Notes under the pieces: generated by a model
What the model was told of the DNA's origin: nothing
Seen by the model: the letters and a program-made list of their open reading frames with translations, nothing else
Database searches by the model: none
NCBI GenBank assembly: GCA_947626145.1
Contig: CANQRB010000008.1
Span: 1-64,000 of the forward strand
Direction: 5' to 3'
Length of the DNA: 64,000 nt
Source: an uncultured Clostridia bacterium
GTDB lineage: Bacteria > Bacillota > Clostridia > UMGS1883
Program-made: the position numbers and the translations under genes
In this document: one piece after another, positions 15,188 to 22,265 of the stretch
Layout of the letters: every line of letters begins with the position of its first letter
Position numbering within the stretch: the stretch's first letter is position 1

Positions 15188-15670
15188 TCACTTCATTTTG
15201 GCAATATTAATTATTCCGCAACCTTTTGAAACGGCATATTGCATGGTTTGGAACGCCCCGCCGTTTTCTTTCTCAACATAAAACACCGCCAAATCGGAGC
15301 GGTCAATCATTGCCCTGTTGCGGGTCTGTATCGCGGCTTTAAAAAAAGCTTTTTCGGACTCCGGGCAGACTTCGATTTCATCATAGTAATCATAAAAATA
15401 TTTTTCATTTCTATATACTTCCGCCTTGGCATACGGCAGCACAAGGACGAGAGACGAGTTGTTAAAGCCGCACTTTTTGACTACCCTCCGAATTACCGAC
15501 GCAGCGATTATGTCAAAGTCGCCTTCCCGACCAATGAGAAATTCTACATATTCGTTGTTGGAAATCAAGCCGTGAACGATTTCTTCAAGTTTTTCTTCTA
15601 CGTAATTGAGCCGGTTTATCTCCCTGTGACCAAAAAGACTGACCGTAAACGTGTTCAACATATCTTTCAT
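15188..15670 (-). CDS. SLOG-superfamily protein (DUF1273-like)
   Basis: 160 aa if it starts at ATG 15670 (MKDMLNTFTVSLFGHRE); an ATG at 15661 is equally possible and neither has a strong RBS. The longer frame to 15775 would translate a terminator hairpin and is rejected. The N-terminus TVSLFGHREI, the glycine motif FLIGREGDFDIIAASVIRRV and LVLVLPYA fit the SLOG/YspA-type nucleotide-binding fold. SLOG proteins often sense nucleotide-derived ligands in stress and anti-phage systems, but single-domain DUF1273 members are uncharacterised. No effector gene is adjacent. The function here is open. Confidence 0.65.
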   Translation of the reverse strand: MKDMLNTFTVSLFGHREINRLNYVEEKLEEIVHGLISNNEYVEFLIGREGDFDIIAASVIRRVVKKCGFNNSSLVLVLPYAKAEVYRNEKYFYDYYDEIEVCPESEKAFFKAAIQTRNRAMIDRSDLAVFYVEKENGGAFQTMQYAVSKGCGIINIAKMK

Positions 15671-15681
15671 CTCTGGGTTCA

Positions 15682-15717
15682 AAATAAAAAATCGCCCCGG
15701 AGTGGCTCCGAGGCGAT
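15682..15717 (-). terminator. Terminator just upstream of the SLOG gene
   Basis: Minus strand ATCGCCTCGGAGCC / CCGGGGCGAT stem (15717-15691) followed by TTTTTTATTTT. It lies within 12 nt of the likely start codon, so it acts as an insulator or attenuator. Confidence 0.7.
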
Positions 15718-15967
15718 CTATCATTGGCAAGATGCTATCATGATACAGTAAGAATGAGCAAGCGTGAAAGGCCATTATTCAATCGTTTCTGAAACCGGCT
15801 TTTTCACAGACTTCTCGCACTGACGCTATGTGTGTATAGCTCTGCCCAATGACCCAATTTGATGTCCCGCATTTAATGGCGCCGCTCCGATCCTGCGCAC
15901 GACATTTATACGGAATAAAAAAGTGCGCGGTTTGAGCCGCGCACCGAAAAATGCGAAGCTCATTACC
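15718..15967. other. Gene-free stretch with a second terminator
   Basis: A 70-codon open frame at 15779-15991 is interrupted in function by a minus-strand terminator (stem 15923-15943, GTGCGCGG/CCGCGCAC, T-tract 15922-15915) and has no family resemblance. I see no real gene here. Confidence 0.5.
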
Positions 15968-16131
15968 GCTACGTAATTTCATATACCCCAATGTATAAAA
16001 CTACACATAGGACTATAAGTGAGTTCACATTTTTACCAAAGGTAAAAATGCCCTATCGTATAGTTTTTATACAAATTTTTTGCATAGGCAAAAAGCCTAC
16101 ACATTGAGGCGAAGATATGAAATTACGTAGC
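15968..16131. mobile_element. 164-bp MITE-like element
   Basis: Terminal inverted repeats GCTACGTAATTTCATAT (15968-15984) and the exact complement (16115-16131). Imperfect pairing continues inwards (TGTATAAAACTA / TAGTTTTTATACA) to a central perfect hairpin CATTTTTACC-AAA-GGTAAAAATG. Flanking bases ACC are present on both sides, a possible 3-bp duplication. It contains no coding sequence. An extended RNA hairpin is the alternative. Confidence 0.6.
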
Positions 16132-16226
16132 ACCATAATTATAACACCATTTTCGATCATTGTCCAGTGATTTTTTTAAAAATGAAAAAATAATTTGAAG
16201 TCTAAATATAAATGCTGTCGTTAAAT

Positions 16227-16250
16227 GGAAAAAGCCGCACAGTGCGGCTT
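16227..16250 (-). terminator. Terminator of the Rpn-type gene
   Basis: Minus strand AAGCCGCAC / GTGCGGCTT stem followed by TTTTCC, 20 bp after the stop codon at 16273. Confidence 0.75.
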
Positions 16251-16272
16251 TCTCTGCAGTGAAATATTACGC

Positions 16273-17253
16273 TTAAGACTGAAGCTTTGATATATATGCT
16301 TTACGTTCGTTTTCGGGCACACCGGCCGCGGCAACGGCCTGCTCGGCTGTCCAGTTCATACTTTTCATTATGGCCTTTATGGTTTTGATAACACCCTCGG
16401 CTACGCCTTCGGCTCGGCCTTCGGCTCGGCCCTTCGCCACGCCCTCGGCCATGCTATCAGCCTTAATATCCTTTATCGCCTGGCACATATCTACATCCTC
16501 CTTACTGTCGTCAATATGTATTTCCGATTTTGTACACTCGTTTAAAAGCAGCGCTCCCGCTTTACTGATGTGGGTATATCTCTCGTCCGCCTCAACAAGC
16601 TGTGAGAGCCTATTTTTATCCGTCGAACATTGGATATACTTCATTATCCTGCCCAGCTCGGACCGGAGCTTATCAAACTCATCATCGCTCATTTCAGCCG
16701 GAGCAAGCAGGTGTATCTTATAGTCGTTCGTCAAAGCCCTAATTTTGTCGTCCTTAATCTCCATCATATCGAACAGTCTTCTCGGGCCGTCCCACTTATC
16801 GCTGGAAAAGTACACGACAAGTGTTATAACGGGAATGAGCCGATCTCCACGGTGAAATCCGGAGAGGAATTCCTCTCTGCTTCCGTGTTCTTTGTTCTGT
16901 CTATGGCGGCTCGCGGCCTCACTGACCTGCCGGCTGTATTCCAAGGCGTCATAGAGCATATTCCGCACCGGCATGGCAAGATGAACATTTTGCTGATTTT
17001 CTATGCCCAACACAAGATACGCTGTACTGTCGTCCGTCATTGCAGTAACATACTTCAAAACGTCGCGTAATTTCTGCACGGGCTCCGCCTCGCCGCCGGC
17101 GCCGTATGGGGCCGCAAGTTCGGTCGTGTCGAGCGGGCTGAGCTGCTCGGGCTTGATGACCTGCTGTCCGTCGTATATTAAATAGTTAAAAGCGTCCGCA
17201 AAAATATCGTTTTGGGACATATATCCCTTTGAAAGCGTGTCAAGGTCTTTCAC
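16273..17253 (-). CDS. Rpn/PD-(D/E)XK-family nuclease-like protein
   Basis: 326 aa from GTG 17253, which has AAAGGAG 9 nt upstream; ATGs at 17262 and 17259 lie too close to that RBS. Residues 10-60 (SKGYMSQNDIFADAFNYLIYDG) are typical of Rpn/transposase_31 proteins, and the core AYLVLGIENQQNVHLAMPVRNMLYDALEYSRQV with VITLVVYFSSDKWDGPRRLFDM follows the family pattern (GIENQ contains the catalytic Glu-x-Gln). The C-terminus has Ala-Glu-Gly repeats (AEGVAKGRAEGRAEG) typical of this family. Rpn proteins are DNA endonucleases that stimulate RecA-independent recombination; some are defence proteins. Common and often multicopy in Clostridia. Confidence 0.85.
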   Translation of the reverse strand: MKDLDTLSKGYMSQNDIFADAFNYLIYDGQQVIKPEQLSPLDTTELAAPYGAGGEAEPVQKLRDVLKYVTAMTDDSTAYLVLGIENQQNVHLAMPVRNMLYDALEYSRQVSEAASRHRQNKEHGSREEFLSGFHRGDRLIPVITLVVYFSSDKWDGPRRLFDMMEIKDDKIRALTNDYKIHLLAPAEMSDDEFDKLRSELGRIMKYIQCSTDKNRLSQLVEADERYTHISKAGALLLNECTKSEIHIDDSKEDVDMCQAIKDIKADSMAEGVAKGRAEGRAEGVAEGVIKTIKAIMKSMNWTAEQAVAAAGVPENERKAYISKLQS

Positions 17254-17351
17254 CGGCATCATCTCCTTTGTTGTAATATATATTATATCACATTTTAGCG
17301 GGCTGTTCAAGTATTTTGTGTAAATTTTTTGTTGCATTGAGGAAAACGCCT

Positions 17352-18302
17352 TTATTCCGTATGCTCTACGCATTCCTCAACTGGCTTGTCGTCCCTCAGC
17401 CCCTTAAAGACCGGTTGGCGCATCCCTCCGTTTTTTGTACGGTGCATGAACTCCACCACGCAGACTAAATCCGGCCTGAGCCACACCGCGTTTTCATTGC
17501 CGGGAGGCAGCTCATCGAAGGGTGAGCGTTCAGCCTTAGCGTGAGATTTGATTTTTGCGAAAGACTTTCCTCCAACACCAAGGGTGACATGACCCTTGTA
17601 GATCAGCTTTTCGTTTCGGTACTGACCCAAAACTATGCTGGACATATTGTTTTCCTTGCGGATAAATCCGCAAACCACAAAATCGTCGTCCATGAGATTT
17701 TTCATTTTTATCCACGTTTTTGTCCGTTTACCCTGGAAATATAAGCTGTCACGGCGCTTCGCCACAATGCCTTCAAGGCCCTGTCCCTTTGCTATCCGGG
17801 ACAGGGCCTCCGCGTTTGTATAGTCATAGGTTCGGGAAATTGCAAGTCTCTCAGATTCGGATATCGCCCGCCGGAGATAGATTTTCCGCTCAGTCAGAGG
17901 CTTCATGCAGAGGTCGGCACCGTCATAATACAGGCAGTCGAACGCCACGAAGGTCGCCGGAAAGCGACCGGCCTCCAAACTGATTTTCCGCGCGTTGCCC
18001 ATAAGGCTCCGGCGCTGTATGGTTTCAAAACTGGGCTTGCCGTCCACAAGACATATCAGTTCACCGTCCAAGATACACCGCTTTTTCACCTGCGTGTGAA
18101 TGCCCGCAAGCTCCGGCACCTTTGGCAGCATACGAACATTGCGCTTGTTTCTCAGCTCCGTGCCTTTTTTGGGGTCAAGATAAGCTATGCAGCGTTCGCC
18201 GTCCCACTTCATTTCGTAAATATACGCCTCATCGGAAAAGGGCGGCATATTTTCAGCGATTAGCATGGGTGCTATCTGCTTCTCATCAAACAAATCTCCC
18301 AT
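17352..18302 (-). CDS. ligD: ATP-dependent DNA ligase of the LigD type
   Basis: 316 aa. Adenylation motif EMKWDGER places the nucleophilic Lys at residue 32; downstream motifs include ILDGELICL (motif III region), VAFDCLYYDG, LEGIVAKRRDS (motif IV) and KTWIKMKN (motif V), then an OB-fold with LGQYRNEKLIYKGHVTLGVGG. It seals DNA ends in bacterial NHEJ. It is the ligase domain only; no polymerase or phosphoesterase domain of a full LigD is present, as is common in Bacillota. ATG 18302 overlaps the Ku stop codon by one base (TAATG), so the two are translationally coupled. The gene symbol refers to the ligase domain. Confidence 0.92.
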   Translation of the reverse strand: MGDLFDEKQIAPMLIAENMPPFSDEAYIYEMKWDGERCIAYLDPKKGTELRNKRNVRMLPKVPELAGIHTQVKKRCILDGELICLVDGKPSFETIQRRSLMGNARKISLEAGRFPATFVAFDCLYYDGADLCMKPLTERKIYLRRAISESERLAISRTYDYTNAEALSRIAKGQGLEGIVAKRRDSLYFQGKRTKTWIKMKNLMDDDFVVCGFIRKENNMSSIVLGQYRNEKLIYKGHVTLGVGGKSFAKIKSHAKAERSPFDELPPGNENAVWLRPDLVCVVEFMHRTKNGGMRQPVFKGLRDDKPVEECVEHTE

Positions 18303-19096
18303 TAGGCTGTCACCTTTTTGCGTGGCTTAGACTTTGGTTTTTTAGTTTGATCCAGCATCTTCTGAAGAGCATCCATCATATTTATGACCGTGGGCTGCTC
18401 GGCTTCGGGAGAGGCGATGATTTCTTGATTGTTGGCCTTGGCCTGAATTATATCCCACAACCGCTGCTGGTACTCGTCGTGATACTTTGAAGGATCAAAG
18501 GTTTCCTTCATGCTGCCGATTATGGTCTTACCCATGGACAGCTCCTGCTCGGTCAGTTCAGGCTTGGCAGGCTCCTTTGGCATGGCCTTGACCTCGTCGT
18601 TAAAGAACAGTGTTTCGGCCAACAGTCCGGTTTCGGTTGGTATTATGGCTATAAGATGCTCCGACTGGGCAATAACGCCCTTAGCTATGGCAACGCAGTT
18701 TTCCTCCAGCATACAGCGGCGCAGCAGCTCGTATGCCTTGTCGCCGCCGGCTTCGGGAATGGCGTGATAGGTTTTGTCGTAGTAAATGGGCCGAATATCA
18801 GAGAGATCGGCAAAGTGCAGTATTTGAATGGTTTTGTCCTTTTTGGACTTAGCCTTTTCAAAGTCATCATCTGTAAGTGTGATATACTTGTCCGGCTCAA
18901 TTTCAAAGCCTTTGACAATATCCTCGTTGGACACCTCCTTGCCGCACTTGGCGCAAACCTTCTTGTATTTTACTCTTGAGCCGTCCTCCCGGCAAAGCTG
19001 ATTAAAGCGAATGTCGTTATCCTGTGTTGCGGTATGGAGCGCAACGGGAACGTGGAGCAAACCGAAAGAAATAGCTCCCTTCATAACAGCAGCCAT
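18302..19096 (-). CDS. ku: Ku DNA end-binding protein
   Basis: 264 aa, the usual size of bacterial Ku. Begins MAAVMKGAISFGLLHVPV, with the core RFNQLCREDGSRVKYKKVC and a CAKCGKEV motif, then VKGFEIEPDKYITLTDDDFE and PIYYDKTYHAIPE as in other Ku homologues. A Lys-rich C-terminal tail (KKPKSKPRKKVTA) probably contacts DNA. As a homodimer it threads onto broken DNA ends and recruits the ligase encoded directly downstream. RBS GGAGGAATTACC before ATG 19096. The upstream gene is separated by a terminator, so Ku-ligase forms its own unit. Confidence 0.95.
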   Translation of the reverse strand: MAAVMKGAISFGLLHVPVALHTATQDNDIRFNQLCREDGSRVKYKKVCAKCGKEVSNEDIVKGFEIEPDKYITLTDDDFEKAKSKKDKTIQILHFADLSDIRPIYYDKTYHAIPEAGGDKAYELLRRCMLEENCVAIAKGVIAQSEHLIAIIPTETGLLAETLFFNDEVKAMPKEPAKPELTEQELSMGKTIIGSMKETFDPSKYHDEYQQRLWDIIQAKANNQEIIASPEAEQPTVINMMDALQKMLDQTKKPKSKPRKKVTA

Positions 19097-19150
19097 GGTA
19101 ATTCCTCCGTTTTTTATTTATTGTTTACCGAAAGGAATTTAATAATACAT

Positions 19151-19183
19151 AAAAAAGACGCACACCTTGTTGACGGTGTGCGC
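19151..19183 (-). terminator. Terminator after the CE15-like esterase gene
   Basis: Minus strand GCGCACACC / GGTGTGCGTC stem (19183-19157) followed by TTTTTT (19156-19151). Confidence 0.8.
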
Positions 19184-19222
19184 CAGAAATTCAAACCGCT
19201 TCACCGGGCAGAACACTATTAC

Positions 19223-20215
19223 CTACTTTTCCGGAATTTTTATGTTTTGATTATCAAAGTTCATCAACGCCAGCCAATCGCCCAGCTCCACGCCGTGATC
19301 ACCCTCACGTAGGTAATAAGCCGCTCCGTCGCCGATCAGGAGCTTTCCCGGCTCGGGCTGCTCCCATGTGCCGATACCCTTTCGTCCGTAATAATCGTAT
19401 GCTTTCGATGCGCAGGCCAGTCCGATAAATTCGGAGTAGGGGTCGCAATACGGGTCTTTGGTACTGCTGGTGACAAGCAGATTTCGGGGAGCTATCAGTC
19501 CCAACAGGAAGTGTTGGTCGAAGGGCATATCGTCCTCGTTATCTATGTATTTTTTCATGTTAGGAGAAAGCCAATGGGGAAAATTCCTCACCATGTCGGA
19601 TATGCGTTCGTCTTTTTTGCCGCGGTTTATGGCCGCGCCGCCGCAGCCGGAGTCAAAGCTCGCCACGGTAGAGAAGATTTCAAACTTTGCCCCTGCCCAA
19701 AGCGCCGCCTTGCCGTAGCGTGAACAGCCGGCCACGGTCAAGCGTTTTACGTCAATGCATTCGTGATTTCCGAGGATTTTGCCGATTATACCAAGTCCCT
19801 CGGCCCATGCAGCCAGTGCACATATGGTTCCACCCAAGGCTCTTGCAAGCCCGCGGGGAAAGCCGGCGGCATTATCGGGCTCAATTTCATCCGCATAGCA
19901 AATCGCAATCGCATAGCCGTTCGTCATAAGCATGGCGGTAGGAACATGGTCGTGAGGATTTGTCAAATAAACTATCGCGGGGACTCTCCCTTGGCCGCTT
20001 TTGGGCAGCATAAGCGTGAAGCCGAAGCTGTGCGCTCCTCCCTCGCCGGTGACGCGGACAGTGAATTTTTCAAACCCTTCGGCTTCTCTTTTTCTGTCAT
20101 ATTCAAATTTATATTTGCCCGTCCGGCCGTACATCTCTTCGGTCAGAAGTTCCGTCGCCTCTTTGCGATGCGATTTCATATCCGGCAGCGTCGGGAGCTT
20201 GCGCGGGTCATTCAT
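19223..20215 (-). CDS. CE15-like alpha/beta hydrolase (glucuronoyl esterase family)
   Basis: 330 aa from ATG 20215 (MNDPRKLPTLPDMKS) with GAGGTG upstream; the longer frame overlaps phzF and is not used. The nucleophile motif TVAGCSRYGKAAL is the GCSRxGK signature of CE15 4-O-methyl-glucuronoyl methylesterases, and a C-terminal EGDHGVEL supplies the catalytic His. FDSGCGGAAINRGK and GLIAPRNLLVTSSTKD also fit the family. CE15 enzymes cut ester links between lignin and glucuronoxylan. There is no signal peptide, so it would be cytoplasmic and perhaps act on imported fragments or another ester. The neighbours (phzF, aminoglycoside kinase) are unrelated cargo. Confidence 0.75.
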   Translation of the reverse strand: MNDPRKLPTLPDMKSHRKEATELLTEEMYGRTGKYKFEYDRKREAEGFEKFTVRVTGEGGAHSFGFTLMLPKSGQGRVPAIVYLTNPHDHVPTAMLMTNGYAIAICYADEIEPDNAAGFPRGLARALGGTICALAAWAEGLGIIGKILGNHECIDVKRLTVAGCSRYGKAALWAGAKFEIFSTVASFDSGCGGAAINRGKKDERISDMVRNFPHWLSPNMKKYIDNEDDMPFDQHFLLGLIAPRNLLVTSSTKDPYCDPYSEFIGLACASKAYDYYGRKGIGTWEQPEPGKLLIGDGAAYYLREGDHGVELGDWLALMNFDNQNIKIPEK

Positions 20216-20262
20216 AGAAACACCTCGATGAAAACTGTAAACTGATATATGAAACTCAGTTG

Positions 20263-21036
20263 CTATTGTATTTCGGAAATTGCGAACAGTGCCGCCTCGC
20301 CGCTGATTTTCACCCGACCATTGCCTGTCAGATGGCAGTGCAACGTGCCGCCTCGCTTTGATGCCTGATATGCCACAATATCCTGTTTCATTAGCACGTT
20401 CGACCAATAATCCGCAATCTGGCAGTGTGCCGAGCCGCAGACAGGGTCCTCCGGAATGGTCAGCTTTGGGCAAAAACTCCGGGATACACAGTCTGTATCA
20501 ATTCCCCGGGCCGTGGCGTTCTGGATACGCCCTTCTATGGATGCAAGAAGCGCCTGATCAGGTGTCATTTTCCGAACAATCTGCTCGTTTTCAAATACGC
20601 ATATCAGGTCAAGGCCCAGAACCGCCTTGACCGGGCGAACTCCGAAAGCCCGCTCCATAGCATCCGTGACAGGGATTTCTTTCAATTCATAGGTCGGGAA
20701 ATCCATCTCGTACAGACCGCCCCGACGAACGACTACAAGTTTGCCGCTCATAGTATAAAATTCTACCTTATCGGTCTCTTTTTCATAATAATTCAGAATA
20801 ACGAATGCGGACGCCAGCGTCGCATGACCGCACAATTCAACCTCAGTACCGGGTGTGAACCAGCGTAGATGGTATCCTGCCGTTTCCTTTACAATAAACG
20901 CCGTTTCAGAGAGATTATTCTCCCCGGCCACCTGCATCATCCAGTGTTCATCCGGCCAAGTGTCCATAACGCATACGGCAGCCGGATTGCCGCTGAAAAC
21001 TTTATTCGTAAACGCATCAACAATGTATTGTTTCAT
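20263..21036 (-). CDS. PhzF-family isomerase/epimerase-like protein
   Basis: 257 aa from ATG 21036 (MKQYIVDAFTNKVFSGNPAAV) with GAGGAGGG upstream. The pattern FSGNPAAVC, NNLSETAFIV (catalytic Glu), LRWFTPGTEVELCGHATLAS and EDPVCGSAHC is diagnostic for PhzF. The family includes the phenazine isomerase PhzF and many small isomerases or epimerases of unknown substrate. No phenazine genes are near, so the substrate is unknown. The gene follows the APH-like gene by 31 bp and precedes the esterase by 47 bp on the same strand, so the three may be one transcript. Confidence 0.9.
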   Translation of the reverse strand: MKQYIVDAFTNKVFSGNPAAVCVMDTWPDEHWMMQVAGENNLSETAFIVKETAGYHLRWFTPGTEVELCGHATLASAFVILNYYEKETDKVEFYTMSGKLVVVRRGGLYEMDFPTYELKEIPVTDAMERAFGVRPVKAVLGLDLICVFENEQIVRKMTPDQALLASIEGRIQNATARGIDTDCVSRSFCPKLTIPEDPVCGSAHCQIADYWSNVLMKQDIVAYQASKRGGTLHCHLTGNGRVKISGEAALFAISEIQ

Positions 21037-21067
21037 GGAATTTTCCCTCCTCAAATCTCGATTTGCG

Positions 21068-21910
21068 TCAGAACAATTCGTCAAGCAGCAGATACCATCT
21101 CAGCTTTTCCGGATCCGGCTTGAGTTCCAGCGCGTCAAACAGCCGGTCGGAATCCGCCTGACGTACCCTTGACGCATATTTCCCGTCCATATTGTGCCGC
21201 AGGCTGCGGTGACAGAGTGCAATGTCCCGCCACCGGTCGCCCACGCCCGCGTCACCCAAATCGATAAAGCCGCCGATGCCGGTTTCTGTCAGGAATATAT
21301 TCGGCAAGCAGAAATCGCCGTGGGACAGCACGGGCTCGTAGGAAGGTCGGTTGCGTTCCAGCCAGTAAAGCAGCGCCTCGGGATTCTTAAATCCTCCGGG
21401 GCCGAAGGTAGTGGGTTCTACATTATTTGTATCCACCAATCCCTGCTCCACCCTAATTTTGGCTTCAGCAAGCTCCGTTTCCTGATCCCGCAAAGCCGGG
21501 CAGTCTGAAGCATCCGTATTCCACAGCATACGCATTGCCTCTGCGAGGCGCTCAATCAGAAGCTCAGGCTTGTCAAGGAAAGCTTCATCGCACGCCATTT
21601 TTCCCTTTATTCGGCTCATCAGCAAATATTCCTTTCCATCCTGCTTTACGCAGGCTATTACCTCCGGCGCGGGCACTTTACCGCTAAGCCACCTCAGCAT
21701 CACCGCTTCCCGCTCCGTCCACGGGGCGGACGGTTGGATTTTCAGCACCATATCTTCATACATACGAACGGCGGCGCCGGACATACCGACGCTGTTTTCG
21801 GTATAGGGCAGTCCTTTTACTATTTTCTCTATCTCCGGAGGCAGCATATTTTTTTCATATCGATGCGCAGCTTTACTGCTTTCGTCAAAACTGAGTGCTT
21901 GGGCGTTCAC
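21068..21910 (-). CDS. Aminoglycoside 3'-phosphotransferase-like kinase
   Basis: 280 aa if it starts at GTG 21910 (GGGGA 9 nt upstream); ATG 21847 would give 259 aa, nearer the usual APH(3') length of ~264, but lacks an RBS. The Brenner motif LSHGDFCLPNIF and the metal-binding FIDLGDAGVGDRWRDIAL are typical of APH(3') enzymes, and the C-terminus WYLLLDELF matches APH(3')-III-like proteins almost exactly. It would phosphorylate the 3'-OH of kanamycin or neomycin-type drugs. Divergent enough that the substrate could be another aminoglycoside or none. It is the only likely antibiotic-resistance gene in the window. Confidence 0.8.
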   Translation of the reverse strand: MNAQALSFDESSKAAHRYEKNMLPPEIEKIVKGLPYTENSVGMSGAAVRMYEDMVLKIQPSAPWTEREAVMLRWLSGKVPAPEVIACVKQDGKEYLLMSRIKGKMACDEAFLDKPELLIERLAEAMRMLWNTDASDCPALRDQETELAEAKIRVEQGLVDTNNVEPTTFGPGGFKNPEALLYWLERNRPSYEPVLSHGDFCLPNIFLTETGIGGFIDLGDAGVGDRWRDIALCHRSLRHNMDGKYASRVRQADSDRLFDALELKPDPEKLRWYLLLDELF

Positions 21911-21991
21911 TGTTATCAATCCCCGTAACTTTTGATTTATTTGACAGTCATATTATATCGCCTTTTGCAGAAAAATTCAAGCCTCTGTATA

Positions 21992-22032
21992 TAAAAAAGC
22001 TGCCGCAGCCGAATATCCGACCGCAGCAGCTT
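21992..22032 (-). terminator. Terminator of leftward operon 2
   Basis: Minus strand AAGCTGCTGCG / CTGCGGCAGCTT stem followed by TTTTATA, 8 bp after the stop of the 71-aa gene. Confidence 0.8.
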
Positions 22033-22039
22033 AATAGTT

Positions 22040-22255
22040 TTACGCGGCTTTAACCGCCGCGTCATTCAGAAAAAATATCTCATAGACGGAGTTTTCCGTT
22101 TCAAAGACGATTTTTCTGTCATTCTGTTTCTTTACCCTAATGACTTTGGAAGTCATTACAGGCTCTCCTTCAATTTCCACAATAGCCCTCATGCCCGGGC
22201 GAACAGGTACCATCACCCTGCCGGCATATCTGTATTTAATTTTCGTCTTTTTCAT
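22040..22255 (-). CDS. Small beta-rich protein, last gene of operon 2
   Basis: 71 aa; AGGAGG 6 nt before ATG 22255. Sequence is basic and strand-rich: KIKYRYAGRVMVPVRPGMRAIV, SKVIRVKKQNDRKIVFETENSVYEIFF, suggesting a small beta-barrel or RNA/DNA-binding fold. No Gly-Gly terminus (it ends VKAA), so it is not a ubiquitin-like modifier. It lies 10 bp after the VWA gene and before the operon terminator. No family recognised. Confidence 0.65.
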   Translation of the reverse strand: MKKTKIKYRYAGRVMVPVRPGMRAIVEIEGEPVMTSKVIRVKKQNDRKIVFETENSVYEIFFLNDAAVKAA

Positions 22256-22265
22256 TCTCGTCCTC

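Noticed and set aside
15779-15991. 70-codon minus-strand open frame
   Set aside because: Contains a rho-independent terminator and starts inside the MITE-like repeat; no recognisable domain.
19223-20473. Longer 416-aa form of the CE15-like protein
   Set aside because: The extra N-terminus overlaps the PhzF gene and lacks family similarity; ATG 20215 has a good RBS.
22040-22255. Free ubiquitin-like modifier for the E1/E2/JAB set
   Set aside because: The 71-aa protein is beta-rich but ends VKAA, lacks Gly-Gly and belongs to the other operon.
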